A stretch of 64,000 bases of DNA, from assembly GCA_910588205.1 (NCBI GenBank), contig CAJUQK010000008.1, forward strand, positions 2,768 to 66,767. Reading direction: 5' to 3'. The notes under the pieces are model-generated. The model searched no databases and was not told the DNA's origin. It was given only the letters and a program-made list of their open reading frames with translations. Shown one piece after another: positions 52,530 to 60,413 of the stretch. Within the stretch, counting starts at the first letter, position 1, and the number at the start of each line of letters is the position of its first letter. This DNA is from an uncultured Eggerthellaceae bacterium (lineage in GTDB: Bacteria; Actinomycetota; Coriobacteriia; Coriobacteriales; Eggerthellaceae). A program made the translations under genes and the position numbers.

Positions 52530-52793
52530 TCATGCAGGGTCGGCGGTGTTCAAGCGAAGGGCACAAGCCTGCAACTCGTCTACCATGGCTTGGGTGGGCG
52601 CACCGCCCTGTTCTTCCAGCTCAAAGCACGCGCGGATGAACGTCACATGCTCAGGCTTGAGCATCCCCAACCGCACTGCCTCTGCGAACCCGTCTTCCAC
52701 ATTCGTTGACTTCGCAACCCGCCACAGATGCAGCGTGACCAGACGCACCGAACCGCGGAAACGCTTCTCTACGGAAACTCCAGCCATGGTCAT
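52530..52793 (-). CDS. small uncharacterised protein after the MoxR-methyltransferase gene
   Basis: 87 residues, helical, no signal or membrane segment (ATKSTNVEDGFAEAV-like first half, PEHVTFIRACFELEEQGGAPTQAMVDELQACALRL second half). Its ATG directly follows the preceding stop (TAGATG); a second ATG two codons on is possible. Last gene of the LRR-VWA-MoxR operon. Not recognised; probably a small accessory subunit. Confidence 0.55.
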   Translation of the reverse strand: MTMAGVSVEKRFRGSVRLVTLHLWRVAKSTNVEDGFAEAVRLGMLKPEHVTFIRACFELEEQGGAPTQAMVDELQACALRLNTADPA

Positions 52794-55148
52794 CTACCGC
52801 TTATAGACATACATGCTGACGGATTCGAAGGAAACGCCGCTGGCATCATCCACCATGGGTACGTCGTAGTCAGCCTTGAACCCTTGATCCGGCCGCACTG
52901 CGTAGGAATCCTCCACCAGGGGCTTTCCGAAGCCCGCCGTCGTAAGCCATGCGAAGTTCTCTTCTTGGGTACGGGCGGCCTGGATGCTATTCCCCATGGC
53001 TCGCGCTTCGTTGATGACAGCCTCCGGACGCTCTCGGTCAGCAAAGACCGTCTCCATGATGAGCAGACCTCCGGGCTTGAGCACGCGCGAGAACTCCTTG
53101 AGCGCTTGGGCTTGGTCAAAGAACAGCGTCATGACATTATTCACATAGACTACATCCATAGTGCCGCTCCCCAGGCCCGCCATCATCAGATCCTCGGGGT
53201 AGGCCAGGTAGAAGTCCATGTTGTTGCCGGGAAGGCCGCTATCATGCCACGCTCGCGTGATACCATCCTTAGATTCCTGAACGTAGGCCTCGCTCCAATC
53301 CACGCCGATGGCACGTCCCTCCATGCCCACCATGGAAGAGATCTTGTACACACCGCGTCCCCTGCGGCTTCCGATATCCAGCACCTTCTTGCCCTTGAGC
53401 TCTGCTGCCGGAAGCAGCATCTTGCAGATGGAAGCGAACCCGTATTCGAACTGCTTGCCTGCGTAGTATTCCGCAAGCTGATCTTGGCTCACTGATGCAG
53501 ATGCGCTTCCCTGCATCATCTGCACAGGGGCGGCCTCTCGAACGGCATCCTTTGCAGGAGCCGAAGACGAAAGAGAGTTCAGACCTACCGCCTGGCTCAT
53601 ATCCACGCTTGCATCCTTAGAGGTGGCCGGATCAGCATCGCTGATCGCCAGCGCCCGGGCCCGCTCTGCCAAGCCCGTGCGCGCTGCATCCACTTGCAGC
53701 TCATCGTTGTGAGCGTAATAAGCATCATTGCCGAAGTGTGCTACGAAGTCAGTGGTCGCACGCCGCGTGGAGAGTTCGGCCATGAGCACCAACATCTCCC
53801 GAGAAGAGAAGCACTCCTCCACGAAGGCGAACACGTTATCCATCTGAGCGGAAGCCGCCTTCACCGCAGGCTCCAGCTTCGAAGCCTCGTGCCCGTAGAC
53901 ACGCTCTATGACCGCGAACGCCTCTTCTCCCGCTGCAGCCTTCGCCAGCGAGCATTCCGCCATGCAACCGTGGAGCAGCTGGAGGACTAAGCGCTCCCGC
54001 CGCACCTTGACCTGCGGCGCCGCGCCCGTGGCTACCAGTCGCGCAAGCGCCGCCTCGCGCGCAGCCACCTTCGGGGCCAACGTCACATCAACGGCACCCC
54101 CGGCCAACAGCTCCGGCTTCACATCCCGCAGCACATCCCGGGCACCCAATGCCACTGCCTCGGCATCCAGCACCTCCGCGCAGGACCGCGCCAGTGCATC
54201 CAGCATGAGACCGATCAAGGCAATGCGCTCGTCAAATTGAGCAGCCTGGGCGCGCTCGCGGATCTCATCCGACGCGCAGCCCGCAAGGATGGTGTCCACT
54301 TGGTAATCCGAGCGATACTTCGCGAAGAGCGCATAGTAGACGGCGAACTGATCGGCCACCTCATCGTCACGGATGAACTGCACGATCAACTCATGGTCGA
54401 TCGGTTTGCCCATGGATTCATAGAGCGCGACGACCCGAGCCAGGTCCTCCCAGCCACGCGCAGTGACGAACGCCTTCCCGCCTCCTGCTTTGCTCTGAAC
54501 CCGATAGAAGCAGTCCTTCTTCGCCTCCAAGAACGTGGTGACCGAAGGATGTAGCCCCCGTTCGATGGCGTAGGTACGCCAGACCCCATAGTCAGGCTCC
54601 ACGTCTATCTCCCGCAGGCGGTCCAGGGTCACGATATCGAACTCGTGCACGGACCGGTTGTACTCTGGCGGGTTCCCAGCACAGGCCACGACCCAGCCAT
54701 CGGGCACTTTGAACTTGCCGAACGTCTTGAACTGCAAGAACTGGAGCATGGACGGATAGAGCGTCTCGGATACGCAGTTGATCTCATCCAAGAACAGGAT
54801 GCCGCTGCGCAACCCCGTACGCTCCATGTAATCATAGATGGCAGAGACGATCTCTGACATCGTGTACTCAGAAGTGTCGAACTCCATGCCATCGAAGGTG
54901 CGGTGCTCGATGCGTGGAAGGCCCAAAGCGGACTGGCGCGTATGGTGCGTCATGGAGTAGGAGACGATGCCGATGCTGAGCTCCTCGGCGATCTGCTCCA
55001 TGATGGCCGTCTTGCCGATGCCTGGTGCTCCCAAGAGGAACACGGGGCGCTGATGCACAGGCGCAATGGCGAACATGCCCGCATCATCCCGCTTCAGATA
55101 CGCTTCGACGGTATCCTTGATCTGCTGCTTCGCTTGCTGGATATTCAT
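52794..55148 (-). CDS. MoxR-type AAA+ ATPase fused to a SAM-dependent methyltransferase
   Basis: 784 residues. The N-terminal AAA+ module has Walker A GAPGIGKT (40-47), Walker B ILFLDEIN (117-124) and a sensor region CAGNPPEYN, as in MoxR/RavA-like ATPases, followed by helical lid regions to ~490. A Ser/Ala/Asp-rich linker (~500-555) leads to a class I methyltransferase (558-784): motif I VLDIGSRRGRG (~589-599), acidic loop GVDWSEAY, post-loop MDVVYVNNVMT and LKPGGLLIMET. It resembles ArsM/UbiE-type enzymes but lacks the arsenite-binding cysteines. The reading frame is continuous. AAGGAGGAG precedes the ATG. Partner of the upstream VWA protein; probably remodels a metalloenzyme or complex. 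Confidence 0.85.
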   Translation of the reverse strand: MNIQQAKQQIKDTVEAYLKRDDAGMFAIAPVHQRPVFLLGAPGIGKTAIMEQIAEELSIGIVSYSMTHHTRQSALGLPRIEHRTFDGMEFDTSEYTMSEIVSAIYDYMERTGLRSGILFLDEINCVSETLYPSMLQFLQFKTFGKFKVPDGWVVACAGNPPEYNRSVHEFDIVTLDRLREIDVEPDYGVWRTYAIERGLHPSVTTFLEAKKDCFYRVQSKAGGGKAFVTARGWEDLARVVALYESMGKPIDHELIVQFIRDDEVADQFAVYYALFAKYRSDYQVDTILAGCASDEIRERAQAAQFDERIALIGLMLDALARSCAEVLDAEAVALGARDVLRDVKPELLAGGAVDVTLAPKVAAREAALARLVATGAAPQVKVRRERLVLQLLHGCMAECSLAKAAAGEEAFAVIERVYGHEASKLEPAVKAASAQMDNVFAFVEECFSSREMLVLMAELSTRRATTDFVAHFGNDAYYAHNDELQVDAARTGLAERARALAISDADPATSKDASVDMSQAVGLNSLSSSAPAKDAVREAAPVQMMQGSASASVSQDQLAEYYAGKQFEYGFASICKMLLPAAELKGKKVLDIGSRRGRGVYKISSMVGMEGRAIGVDWSEAYVQESKDGITRAWHDSGLPGNNMDFYLAYPEDLMMAGLGSGTMDVVYVNNVMTLFFDQAQALKEFSRVLKPGGLLIMETVFADRERPEAVINEARAMGNSIQAARTQEENFAWLTTAGFGKPLVEDSYAVRPDQGFKADYDVPMVDDASGVSFESVSMYVYKR

Positions 55149-55185
55149 AGCTCCTCCTTGATGGACAGAAGAACGCGTCCTCTGT

Positions 55186-56754
55186 TCACCCTAGCTCTTC
55201 CTCATTCAATAAGACCCGTACAGCCCAGGGCGGTGCCGGGGGCGGCAACTCACCCTCGTCTAAGAACACGAACGCCACGTCGTAGTCCGGCGCTTTCTCA
55301 GGGAACTGCCCGAGCCCATCTGTGAAATAGATGATTCCCTTCAGGTCATCCAGCTTACCCATCTTGCGCAAGCCCTCCACATGATCGAACGCTGGTCGGA
55401 AGTCCGTGCCGCCGAAGCCTCGCACCACGAAGCCCTTCATGAGCTTGTCCACATCCCGCAAATCCGTGATGGTCGTATCTGATTGCACGCGAGAATCGCT
55501 CTGGATCACGTGAACGTTCACCGTACTGGCAAAATCCTCGGAAGATTTCAAGATGTCGAAGGTATGCTGCACGAAGCGCTGCACCAATGTCTCCCGCACG
55601 GATTCGGAGGTATCTATCACGATGACGAAATCCCTGATTCGCTTGTCATCCATATACTCCAACGGCTCCACCAGTGGCATGTTCTCGTACAACTCCAACC
55701 CGTAGGTATAGTAGATGTAGTCGAACTCGTCCATGTTTATCTTCATGTCTTCAGACGTCACCATGAACCTGCGCAAGAAATCCGTATAGGAGAGCCTACG
55801 ACGATTCGCCAGCGCAAGCGCATCCATCAGCTCCCCCGCGCCATCCCCGAACTGGGAAGAGAACGTCTCCAGATCCATCTGCACCTGCTTGGCAACTTCT
55901 TCCCACTCTTCTTCGGACGACTTCTCATCCGATGAGCTTGCATCATCTGCCATGGCAGCATCTTGAGCACTCTCATCTTCTTGAGCATCATCCGATTCCT
56001 CGGAGTCGGCAGAGGTCTCCTCTTGAGACGGCTGCGTGCTCTGCATCTGCTGCTCCTCGGAATCAGAGAGGTCATCCGTATGGATGCGATCGATGTCCTG
56101 CTCCTGAGCACCGTCCTCATCCGTTGATGCATCGCCCGGTTCACCGTCAGCCGCTTCAGTGCCATCAGCATGAGCGGGCCACGCGACATGGTCGTCACGT
56201 TCGAATAGGGCATGCCACGTGTTCAGCTGCGAACGCCCGATGCCGAGATGGTCCGCGCCCTCAGGCGCGTTCACCGCAGCTTCCAGCAAGCGATAGAGCT
56301 TTCGAGGAGCAAGGGTGCCCGCCTTCATGCGCAGTTCGCTGATGACCTGCTTGCGCTCTGCATCCCCTTCGCTCACGAAGCGCTGCCCGCAGATATCCAT
56401 GGCAGCATTCTCCACGATGATGTCACAGGTCAGGCTCCACGCCTCTCGATTCTCATAGGTCTTATCGAAGGGCTGGCGAAAGATGCAATGCAACACGAGG
56501 TGCAGCTGATCGCGGATGGACTCATCTCCAGATTCCTGGAAGCGCGCTATCACGCGGCTCGGCTCGAGCAGCACGCGTCGCCCATCCGTGGCAGTTGGGT
56601 ACGCGAATCCCGCGCGAACGGGCAGGATCTCCATCTTCCAGAGGGCCAGATCGAGAAAGCGGAACTTCAGCATGAGCTGTATGCGTGCCTCTTCGAGGAT
56701 ATCCTTGGCAAGCGCATCCTCGCGAAGCTGACGCTCCATCTTCTGATCCTGCAT
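55186..56754 (-). CDS. VWA-domain protein, MoxR partner (DUF2201-like N-terminus)
   Basis: 522 residues from the ATG at 56754 (GGGAGGTGAG upstream). The N-terminal part (~1-180) contains HLVLHCIFRQPFDK, the H-x3-H core of the DUF2201 metallopeptidase-like domain. A very acidic Ser/Asp/Glu/Gln linker covers ~190-285. The C-terminal von Willebrand A domain has an intact MIDAS site D-T-S-E-S (~381-385) and later FGGTDFRPAFDHVEGL with the MIDAS threonine. MoxR/VWA pairs (CoxD/CoxE, NorQ/NorD, RavA/ViaA) insert metals or remodel enzyme complexes. Same operon as the MoxR-methyltransferase gene. Confidence 0.87.
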   Translation of the reverse strand: MQDQKMERQLREDALAKDILEEARIQLMLKFRFLDLALWKMEILPVRAGFAYPTATDGRRVLLEPSRVIARFQESGDESIRDQLHLVLHCIFRQPFDKTYENREAWSLTCDIIVENAAMDICGQRFVSEGDAERKQVISELRMKAGTLAPRKLYRLLEAAVNAPEGADHLGIGRSQLNTWHALFERDDHVAWPAHADGTEAADGEPGDASTDEDGAQEQDIDRIHTDDLSDSEEQQMQSTQPSQEETSADSEESDDAQEDESAQDAAMADDASSSDEKSSEEEWEEVAKQVQMDLETFSSQFGDGAGELMDALALANRRRLSYTDFLRRFMVTSEDMKINMDEFDYIYYTYGLELYENMPLVEPLEYMDDKRIRDFVIVIDTSESVRETLVQRFVQHTFDILKSSEDFASTVNVHVIQSDSRVQSDTTITDLRDVDKLMKGFVVRGFGGTDFRPAFDHVEGLRKMGKLDDLKGIIYFTDGLGQFPEKAPDYDVAFVFLDEGELPPPAPPWAVRVLLNEEELG

Positions 56755-56808
56755 CTCACCTCCCTTCGTCGCTGCCTCTGCGGACAACCTCAAGGACCAC
56801 CGCCCCGA

Positions 56809-59061
56809 TCAGAGGCTCAGGTCGAACGACCGCCTTCCGAAGCGTTCTCGCTTCAACTCGAGCAGATAGCCGATCATAGATGCATCCTGCATCTGTTGCA
56901 CTGCCTCTATGACCGCATCTATGTTCGTTGCGTCCAGTATCTCAAGGTCTGCCAACCGCCGCAAGGAGGCTCGATCATCTCTGCGTGCCATCTCAAGGCA
57001 GGACCCCTCTAGCCCTGTTGCCAAGACCCGACGAGCCACGTTCTGCCTCGCATCATCCATATAGACGGGGTCCTCAAGCCTCTCGATCAGACGGACCGCC
57101 TGCTCGTAGCCGTCCAAGCCACTCTCACTCAACGCATCGAAGCTAGAACCATTGATGATGGCGTTGTCATAGTGCTGAAATAGCGCTTCCACGTTGACGA
57201 AGGTGGGCACCGTGAGTGCCAGCATCATCTGTTGCTCGCTTCGGTCTGTATGAGGTGGCCAGAGGTCGAACTGCCTGCGCCCATCATAGGGTTCACTGAG
57301 GTCCACATGGATGTGATCCAAGGGAGCATCCACCGCCAATCCGCGAACGCCTACCGTGGAGATTCGGTCGGAGAGGAACAGCTCCTTGATAGAGGTGGAC
57401 CCGTTGAACGCGTAGGCGGCAACCTCATCTACCTCCGCCGGGATGCGCACCACTTCATCCGGTCCCACATAGACCACCACACGCTCTGTCCCGTTTTGCT
57501 TGCGTTCTATCAGCATGCCGCTTTCCATCCGGAAGCACAGAGACCCCTCTCCCACACGAACGGCCTGCAAGGCGGGGGGCTCCTTGCCATGATGCGCACC
57601 GTGGGTGATGAGCGCTCGGTCTCCTAGCTCCTCAAGACCCGCAGGGAGCGATACCTCTCGCAGAGCGGTATCCAAGAAAGCCTCGCGTCCGATGCTCACC
57701 ACGCTATCAGGGATATTCACCTGATGAAATGCCTGACATGCACGGAAAGCACCTTCTCCGATCAGCTGCAAACCCTCGGGCAGCTGCACAGAGGTCAAAC
57801 AAGAGGCATTCTGGAACGCCTCTGCATCTATCGAGATGGTCCCTGGCTGCACGGCATAGTGCTCCGCTCGGTCATCCAACAAGCGCACTAGATGCAGACC
57901 ATCTGCCTCGCTCCGATACAACCCCCCTTCGCCATCAAAGGAAAGCGGCCCTCCCTCGGCTATGGAAAAAGATCCCTTTTCTCCCGAGAAGGACAGCGGA
58001 GCGCCGTCAGCCAAATGTGCGCCCACCTCTTGGATGCTGGCAGGAAGGTCCAAACGCCCAAGAGGTGTATCTGCGAAGGCATAGGAGCCGATGAGCTCAA
58101 GCTTTGCACCAAGGACCACTGTCTTGAGCTGATGACAGGTGAAGAAGGCCTTCTCAAGGATAGCCCGCAGGTGTGGAGGCGCCGTAAAGGATCCAAGAGA
58201 GGTATGGGCGAAGGCGAATGCTCCCACCACTTCCAAAGAATCCGGGAGGCTCACCTGCTGAAGACGACTGAATGCACTGAACGCCTTCTTACCAAGACCC
58301 TTGCACCCTTCAGCTACAACATAGGACTCCACCGGCACGGCCAAAGCAGCCATCAGCGTCCCATCCTTGCTGTACAGGGCCAGTCCATCGGTCTTCATGA
58401 AGGGGTTCCCTTCTGCCACCCGGATGGACTCAAGCTTGCTGTTTGTGAAGGTTCCCGGCTGTATATCCCGCGTCCCCTCCCCTATGACCAGCTCCTCCAG
58501 GGCGGTGTGATCGAAGATGCGCGGGGTGATCACCTCTAAACTTCCTGGAAGCTTCAGGTAGGAGAGCTTCTTGCAATAGCGGAACCAATCAGGAATGTAC
58601 TCTGAAACCAATGAAGGCAATGAGACCCTTTTAAGATTCACGTTGCCTCGGAAGGCGCAAGGCCCGATTACCACCACCGTATCGGGGACGGTGATCTCCT
58701 CCACGCTGGAAAGATAGGCACATCCATCGGCTTCTATCTCTACTACGGTATGCCCTTCAATCTGCTCAGGCACCGACAGAAAAGCGACGTTGGTCTTGCA
58801 CCCCTTGATGCGAACATCAACGCCGTCTAATAAGGCATATTCCCAAAGAGTCCCTTGCCCATCAACCCACTCATAGGGTTCTGATTCACGAGCAGCCGCC
58901 GCATGTGCCGCCTTCAAGGCAGCCTGTTGGCATGCTTTGATGCGAGCTTCAGCCTCTACTGCTTTATCCCAGATAGCTGTCATGTCTCCCATGACCGTAG
59001 GAGAGAAGCCCCCAAAGCAGACATCCAATGCACTTATGTCTACGCCCAGGCTTACGCCCAA
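56809..59061 (-). CDS. cytoplasmic leucine-rich-repeat (BspA/LRR_5) protein
   Basis: 750 residues as drawn from a TTG; ATGs at 58992 and 58983 are alternative starts and no site is compelling. No signal peptide. A helical N-terminus (~25-60), then many 22-24-residue LRR_5 units between ~95 and ~600 of the form VTIPDSVxxIGxxAFxx (VEEITVPDTVVVIGPCAF, VSLPDSLEVVGAFAF, VNIPDSVVSIGREAF), and a helical C-terminal region (~610-750). LRR_5 proteins are usually on the surface; this one looks intracellular and heads the VWA/MoxR operon, so it may recognise the client protein. Confidence 0.8.
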   Translation of the reverse strand: MGVSLGVDISALDVCFGGFSPTVMGDMTAIWDKAVEAEARIKACQQAALKAAHAAAARESEPYEWVDGQGTLWEYALLDGVDVRIKGCKTNVAFLSVPEQIEGHTVVEIEADGCAYLSSVEEITVPDTVVVIGPCAFRGNVNLKRVSLPSLVSEYIPDWFRYCKKLSYLKLPGSLEVITPRIFDHTALEELVIGEGTRDIQPGTFTNSKLESIRVAEGNPFMKTDGLALYSKDGTLMAALAVPVESYVVAEGCKGLGKKAFSAFSRLQQVSLPDSLEVVGAFAFAHTSLGSFTAPPHLRAILEKAFFTCHQLKTVVLGAKLELIGSYAFADTPLGRLDLPASIQEVGAHLADGAPLSFSGEKGSFSIAEGGPLSFDGEGGLYRSEADGLHLVRLLDDRAEHYAVQPGTISIDAEAFQNASCLTSVQLPEGLQLIGEGAFRACQAFHQVNIPDSVVSIGREAFLDTALREVSLPAGLEELGDRALITHGAHHGKEPPALQAVRVGEGSLCFRMESGMLIERKQNGTERVVVYVGPDEVVRIPAEVDEVAAYAFNGSTSIKELFLSDRISTVGVRGLAVDAPLDHIHVDLSEPYDGRRQFDLWPPHTDRSEQQMMLALTVPTFVNVEALFQHYDNAIINGSSFDALSESGLDGYEQAVRLIERLEDPVYMDDARQNVARRVLATGLEGSCLEMARRDDRASLRRLADLEILDATNIDAVIEAVQQMQDASMIGYLLELKRERFGRRSFDLSL

Positions 59062-59078
59062 TTCAGCTCGCCTGTCTT

Positions 59079-59094
59079 ATCTCTATCTAGAGAT
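59079..59094. promoter_or_regulatory. palindrome between the 115-residue gene and the LRR operon
   Basis: ATCTCTA-TC-TAGAGAT, perfect 7-bp arms, starting at the last base of the upstream gene's stop codon and lying ~20 bases upstream of the longest LRR start. Candidate operator. Confidence 0.4.
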
Positions 59095-59441
59095 TACGAG
59101 ATCGGCCCATTCGCTTCCCACGGAGCACCCGCCGGGTTGAGAGCGCGACGGGGTGCGATCTCATCCGCATACATGATGCAGTAGCGCAAACCCTTCAGCG
59201 TAACGTAGAGCGAGGCGATCTCATGGGCACCACCCTGATTGAATACCTCGTAGGTGAGCAGCTCGCGGTCGATCATAGGCTGGAAGACAGGGCTGTCGAT
59301 GACCTTCTCCAGGAGCATGTTAGATGCCTGGCGGCCGAGCTCATCTTGCTTGAGCGAGATATTGTACAGAACAAGCTCCTGCTCTTCGGTTAGACGACCC
59401 AGCTCTTCGATCTCGGCGATGATCTCTTCATTCGTGGCCAT
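59094..59441 (-). CDS. small uncharacterised cytoplasmic protein
   Basis: 115 residues from the ATG at 59441, which follows AAGGAGGACCT; the longer frame is rejected. First half helical and charged (EEIIAEIEELGRLTEEQELVLYNIS), second half with mixed strands (ELLTYEVFNQGGAHEIASLYVTLKGLRYCIMYADEI). No signal, no membrane segment, no metal-binding motif. It lies between the molybdoenzyme unit and the LRR-VWA-MoxR genes, all on the minus strand, downstream of a strong terminator, so it likely begins the latter operon. Not recognised. Confidence 0.65.
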   Translation of the reverse strand: MATNEEIIAEIEELGRLTEEQELVLYNISLKQDELGRQASNMLLEKVIDSPVFQPMIDRELLTYEVFNQGGAHEIASLYVTLKGLRYCIMYADEIAPRRALNPAGAPWEANGPIS

Positions 59442-59570
59442 AGAGGTCCTCCTTGAACATAATGGATTTGAGGTCGTGTAGGGCAAGCTTCAGCCTGCTT
59501 CGTCTATTGCGCACAATGATACAAGCAGATTGAAGCCTACACTACCATGCTTGTGGCATGTAAAGAAAAA

Positions 59571-59595
59571 GGGGTCGCCCGGATTGGGCGACCCC
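59571..59595 (-). terminator. Rho-independent terminator of the Fe-S-less molybdoenzyme operon
   Basis: Perfect 10-bp stem GGGGTCGCCC / GGGCGACCCC with a 5-base loop, followed on the minus strand by TTTTTCTTT. 15 bases after the last gene of the operon. Confidence 0.92.
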
Positions 59596-59610
59596 CTGTG
59601 AGCGAAAGAG

Positions 59611-59886
59611 CTAAACGCCCTTGTAACCCTTAGAAGGATCGCTGTCGCCAACACCGATGCCGGTGTCGCCAGCTTCGTTACCGGTACGCTTAGTGGAGGT
59701 GTAGCCACCCCAGCCGCGTGCCTTGAACTCATCCTTCACCCAGAAGATCTGGGCCTTCATGAGGTCAGGCTGGGCAACGCCGAACTCAGCCATAGCCTCA
59801 TCCTTGGACTTGCCAGCCTTAACGAGCTCGTTCAGCTTCTCAGCTGCCTCATTGGCAGGCATTGCCATGAACTCTTCTTTGGTCAT
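59611..59886 (-). CDS. small soluble protein of the molybdoenzyme operon (third gene)
   Basis: 91 residues from the ATG at 59886, with GAGGAGG upstream. N-terminal helical hairpin (MTKEEFMAMPANEAAEKLNELVKAGKSKDEAMAEFGV) followed by an aromatic patch IFWVKDEFKARGWGGY and a Gly/Asp-rich tail (GDTGIGVGDSDPSKGYKGV). No cysteine, signal or membrane helix. Not recognised. Strong ribosome site and operon position suggest a stoichiometric small subunit or cofactor-insertion helper. Confidence 0.7.
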   Translation of the reverse strand: MTKEEFMAMPANEAAEKLNELVKAGKSKDEAMAEFGVAQPDLMKAQIFWVKDEFKARGWGGYTSTKRTGNEAGDTGIGVGDSDPSKGYKGV

Positions 59887-59973
59887 CTTGACCTCCTCGG
59901 TCTTCCTCAGGTTCCTTCGGCCTGAATTATATTTCAAACCAGGCCGAAGATACCAAACGATGTCTAAAGAAAC

Positions 59974-60393
59974 TTACAGCTGGAAGAGGACCATCGGACG
60001 ATCGAACTTCTTCATCTTCTCGGTCATCTCATCCAGGGTGCCATAGTAAAGAGTACCGGACTCTTCAACCTGGCAAGCGAGCGGACGCTGGCCGGCCTTG
60101 TCACCCTCAGGACCATAATGCTTAGAGAAGATCTCAGTCGGGCAAGGAATGTAGAACCACTCCCAGTTCTCGCCGCAGGTCTCGTCGCCGCCCTTGAAGA
60201 AGGGGCCGACCTCGACCTCTTTGATCCCCCACTGGTCGATCGGAAGCTCGAACTCTTCCTTGCAAGCGATCTCGGCAGCATGGTTGCCGGAGAAGTACCT
60301 GTAGTCGCAAAGAAGGGCATAACGGGTACCGTCGTAGCGCGGATCCTTGATCGCATCTTCGAATTGCTTTTCAATCTCAGGAGTATTAGCCAT
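59974..60393 (-). CDS. small soluble protein of the molybdoenzyme operon (second gene)
   Basis: 139 residues, starting MANTPEIEKQFEDAIKDPRYDG, with AAAGGAAGTG upstream and 20 bases after the molybdoenzyme stop. Aromatic- and acid-rich (YALLCDYRYFSGNHAAEIACKEEFELP; GENWEWFYIPCPTEIFSKHYGPEG), ending EEMTEKMKKFDRPMVLFQL-like. Five cysteines, not in ferredoxin spacing. No signal peptide. The pattern CDYRYFSGNHAA resembles the first part of NrfC/DmsB-type subunits, whose N-terminal CRYCxGCxxC cysteines are absent, but that is tentative. Probably an obligate partner of the catalytic subunit. Confidence 0.7.
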   Translation of the reverse strand: MANTPEIEKQFEDAIKDPRYDGTRYALLCDYRYFSGNHAAEIACKEEFELPIDQWGIKEVEVGPFFKGGDETCGENWEWFYIPCPTEIFSKHYGPEGDKAGQRPLACQVEESGTLYYGTLDEMTEKMKKFDRPMVLFQL

Positions 60394-60413
60394 CTAATTC
60401 ACTTCCTTTCGAA

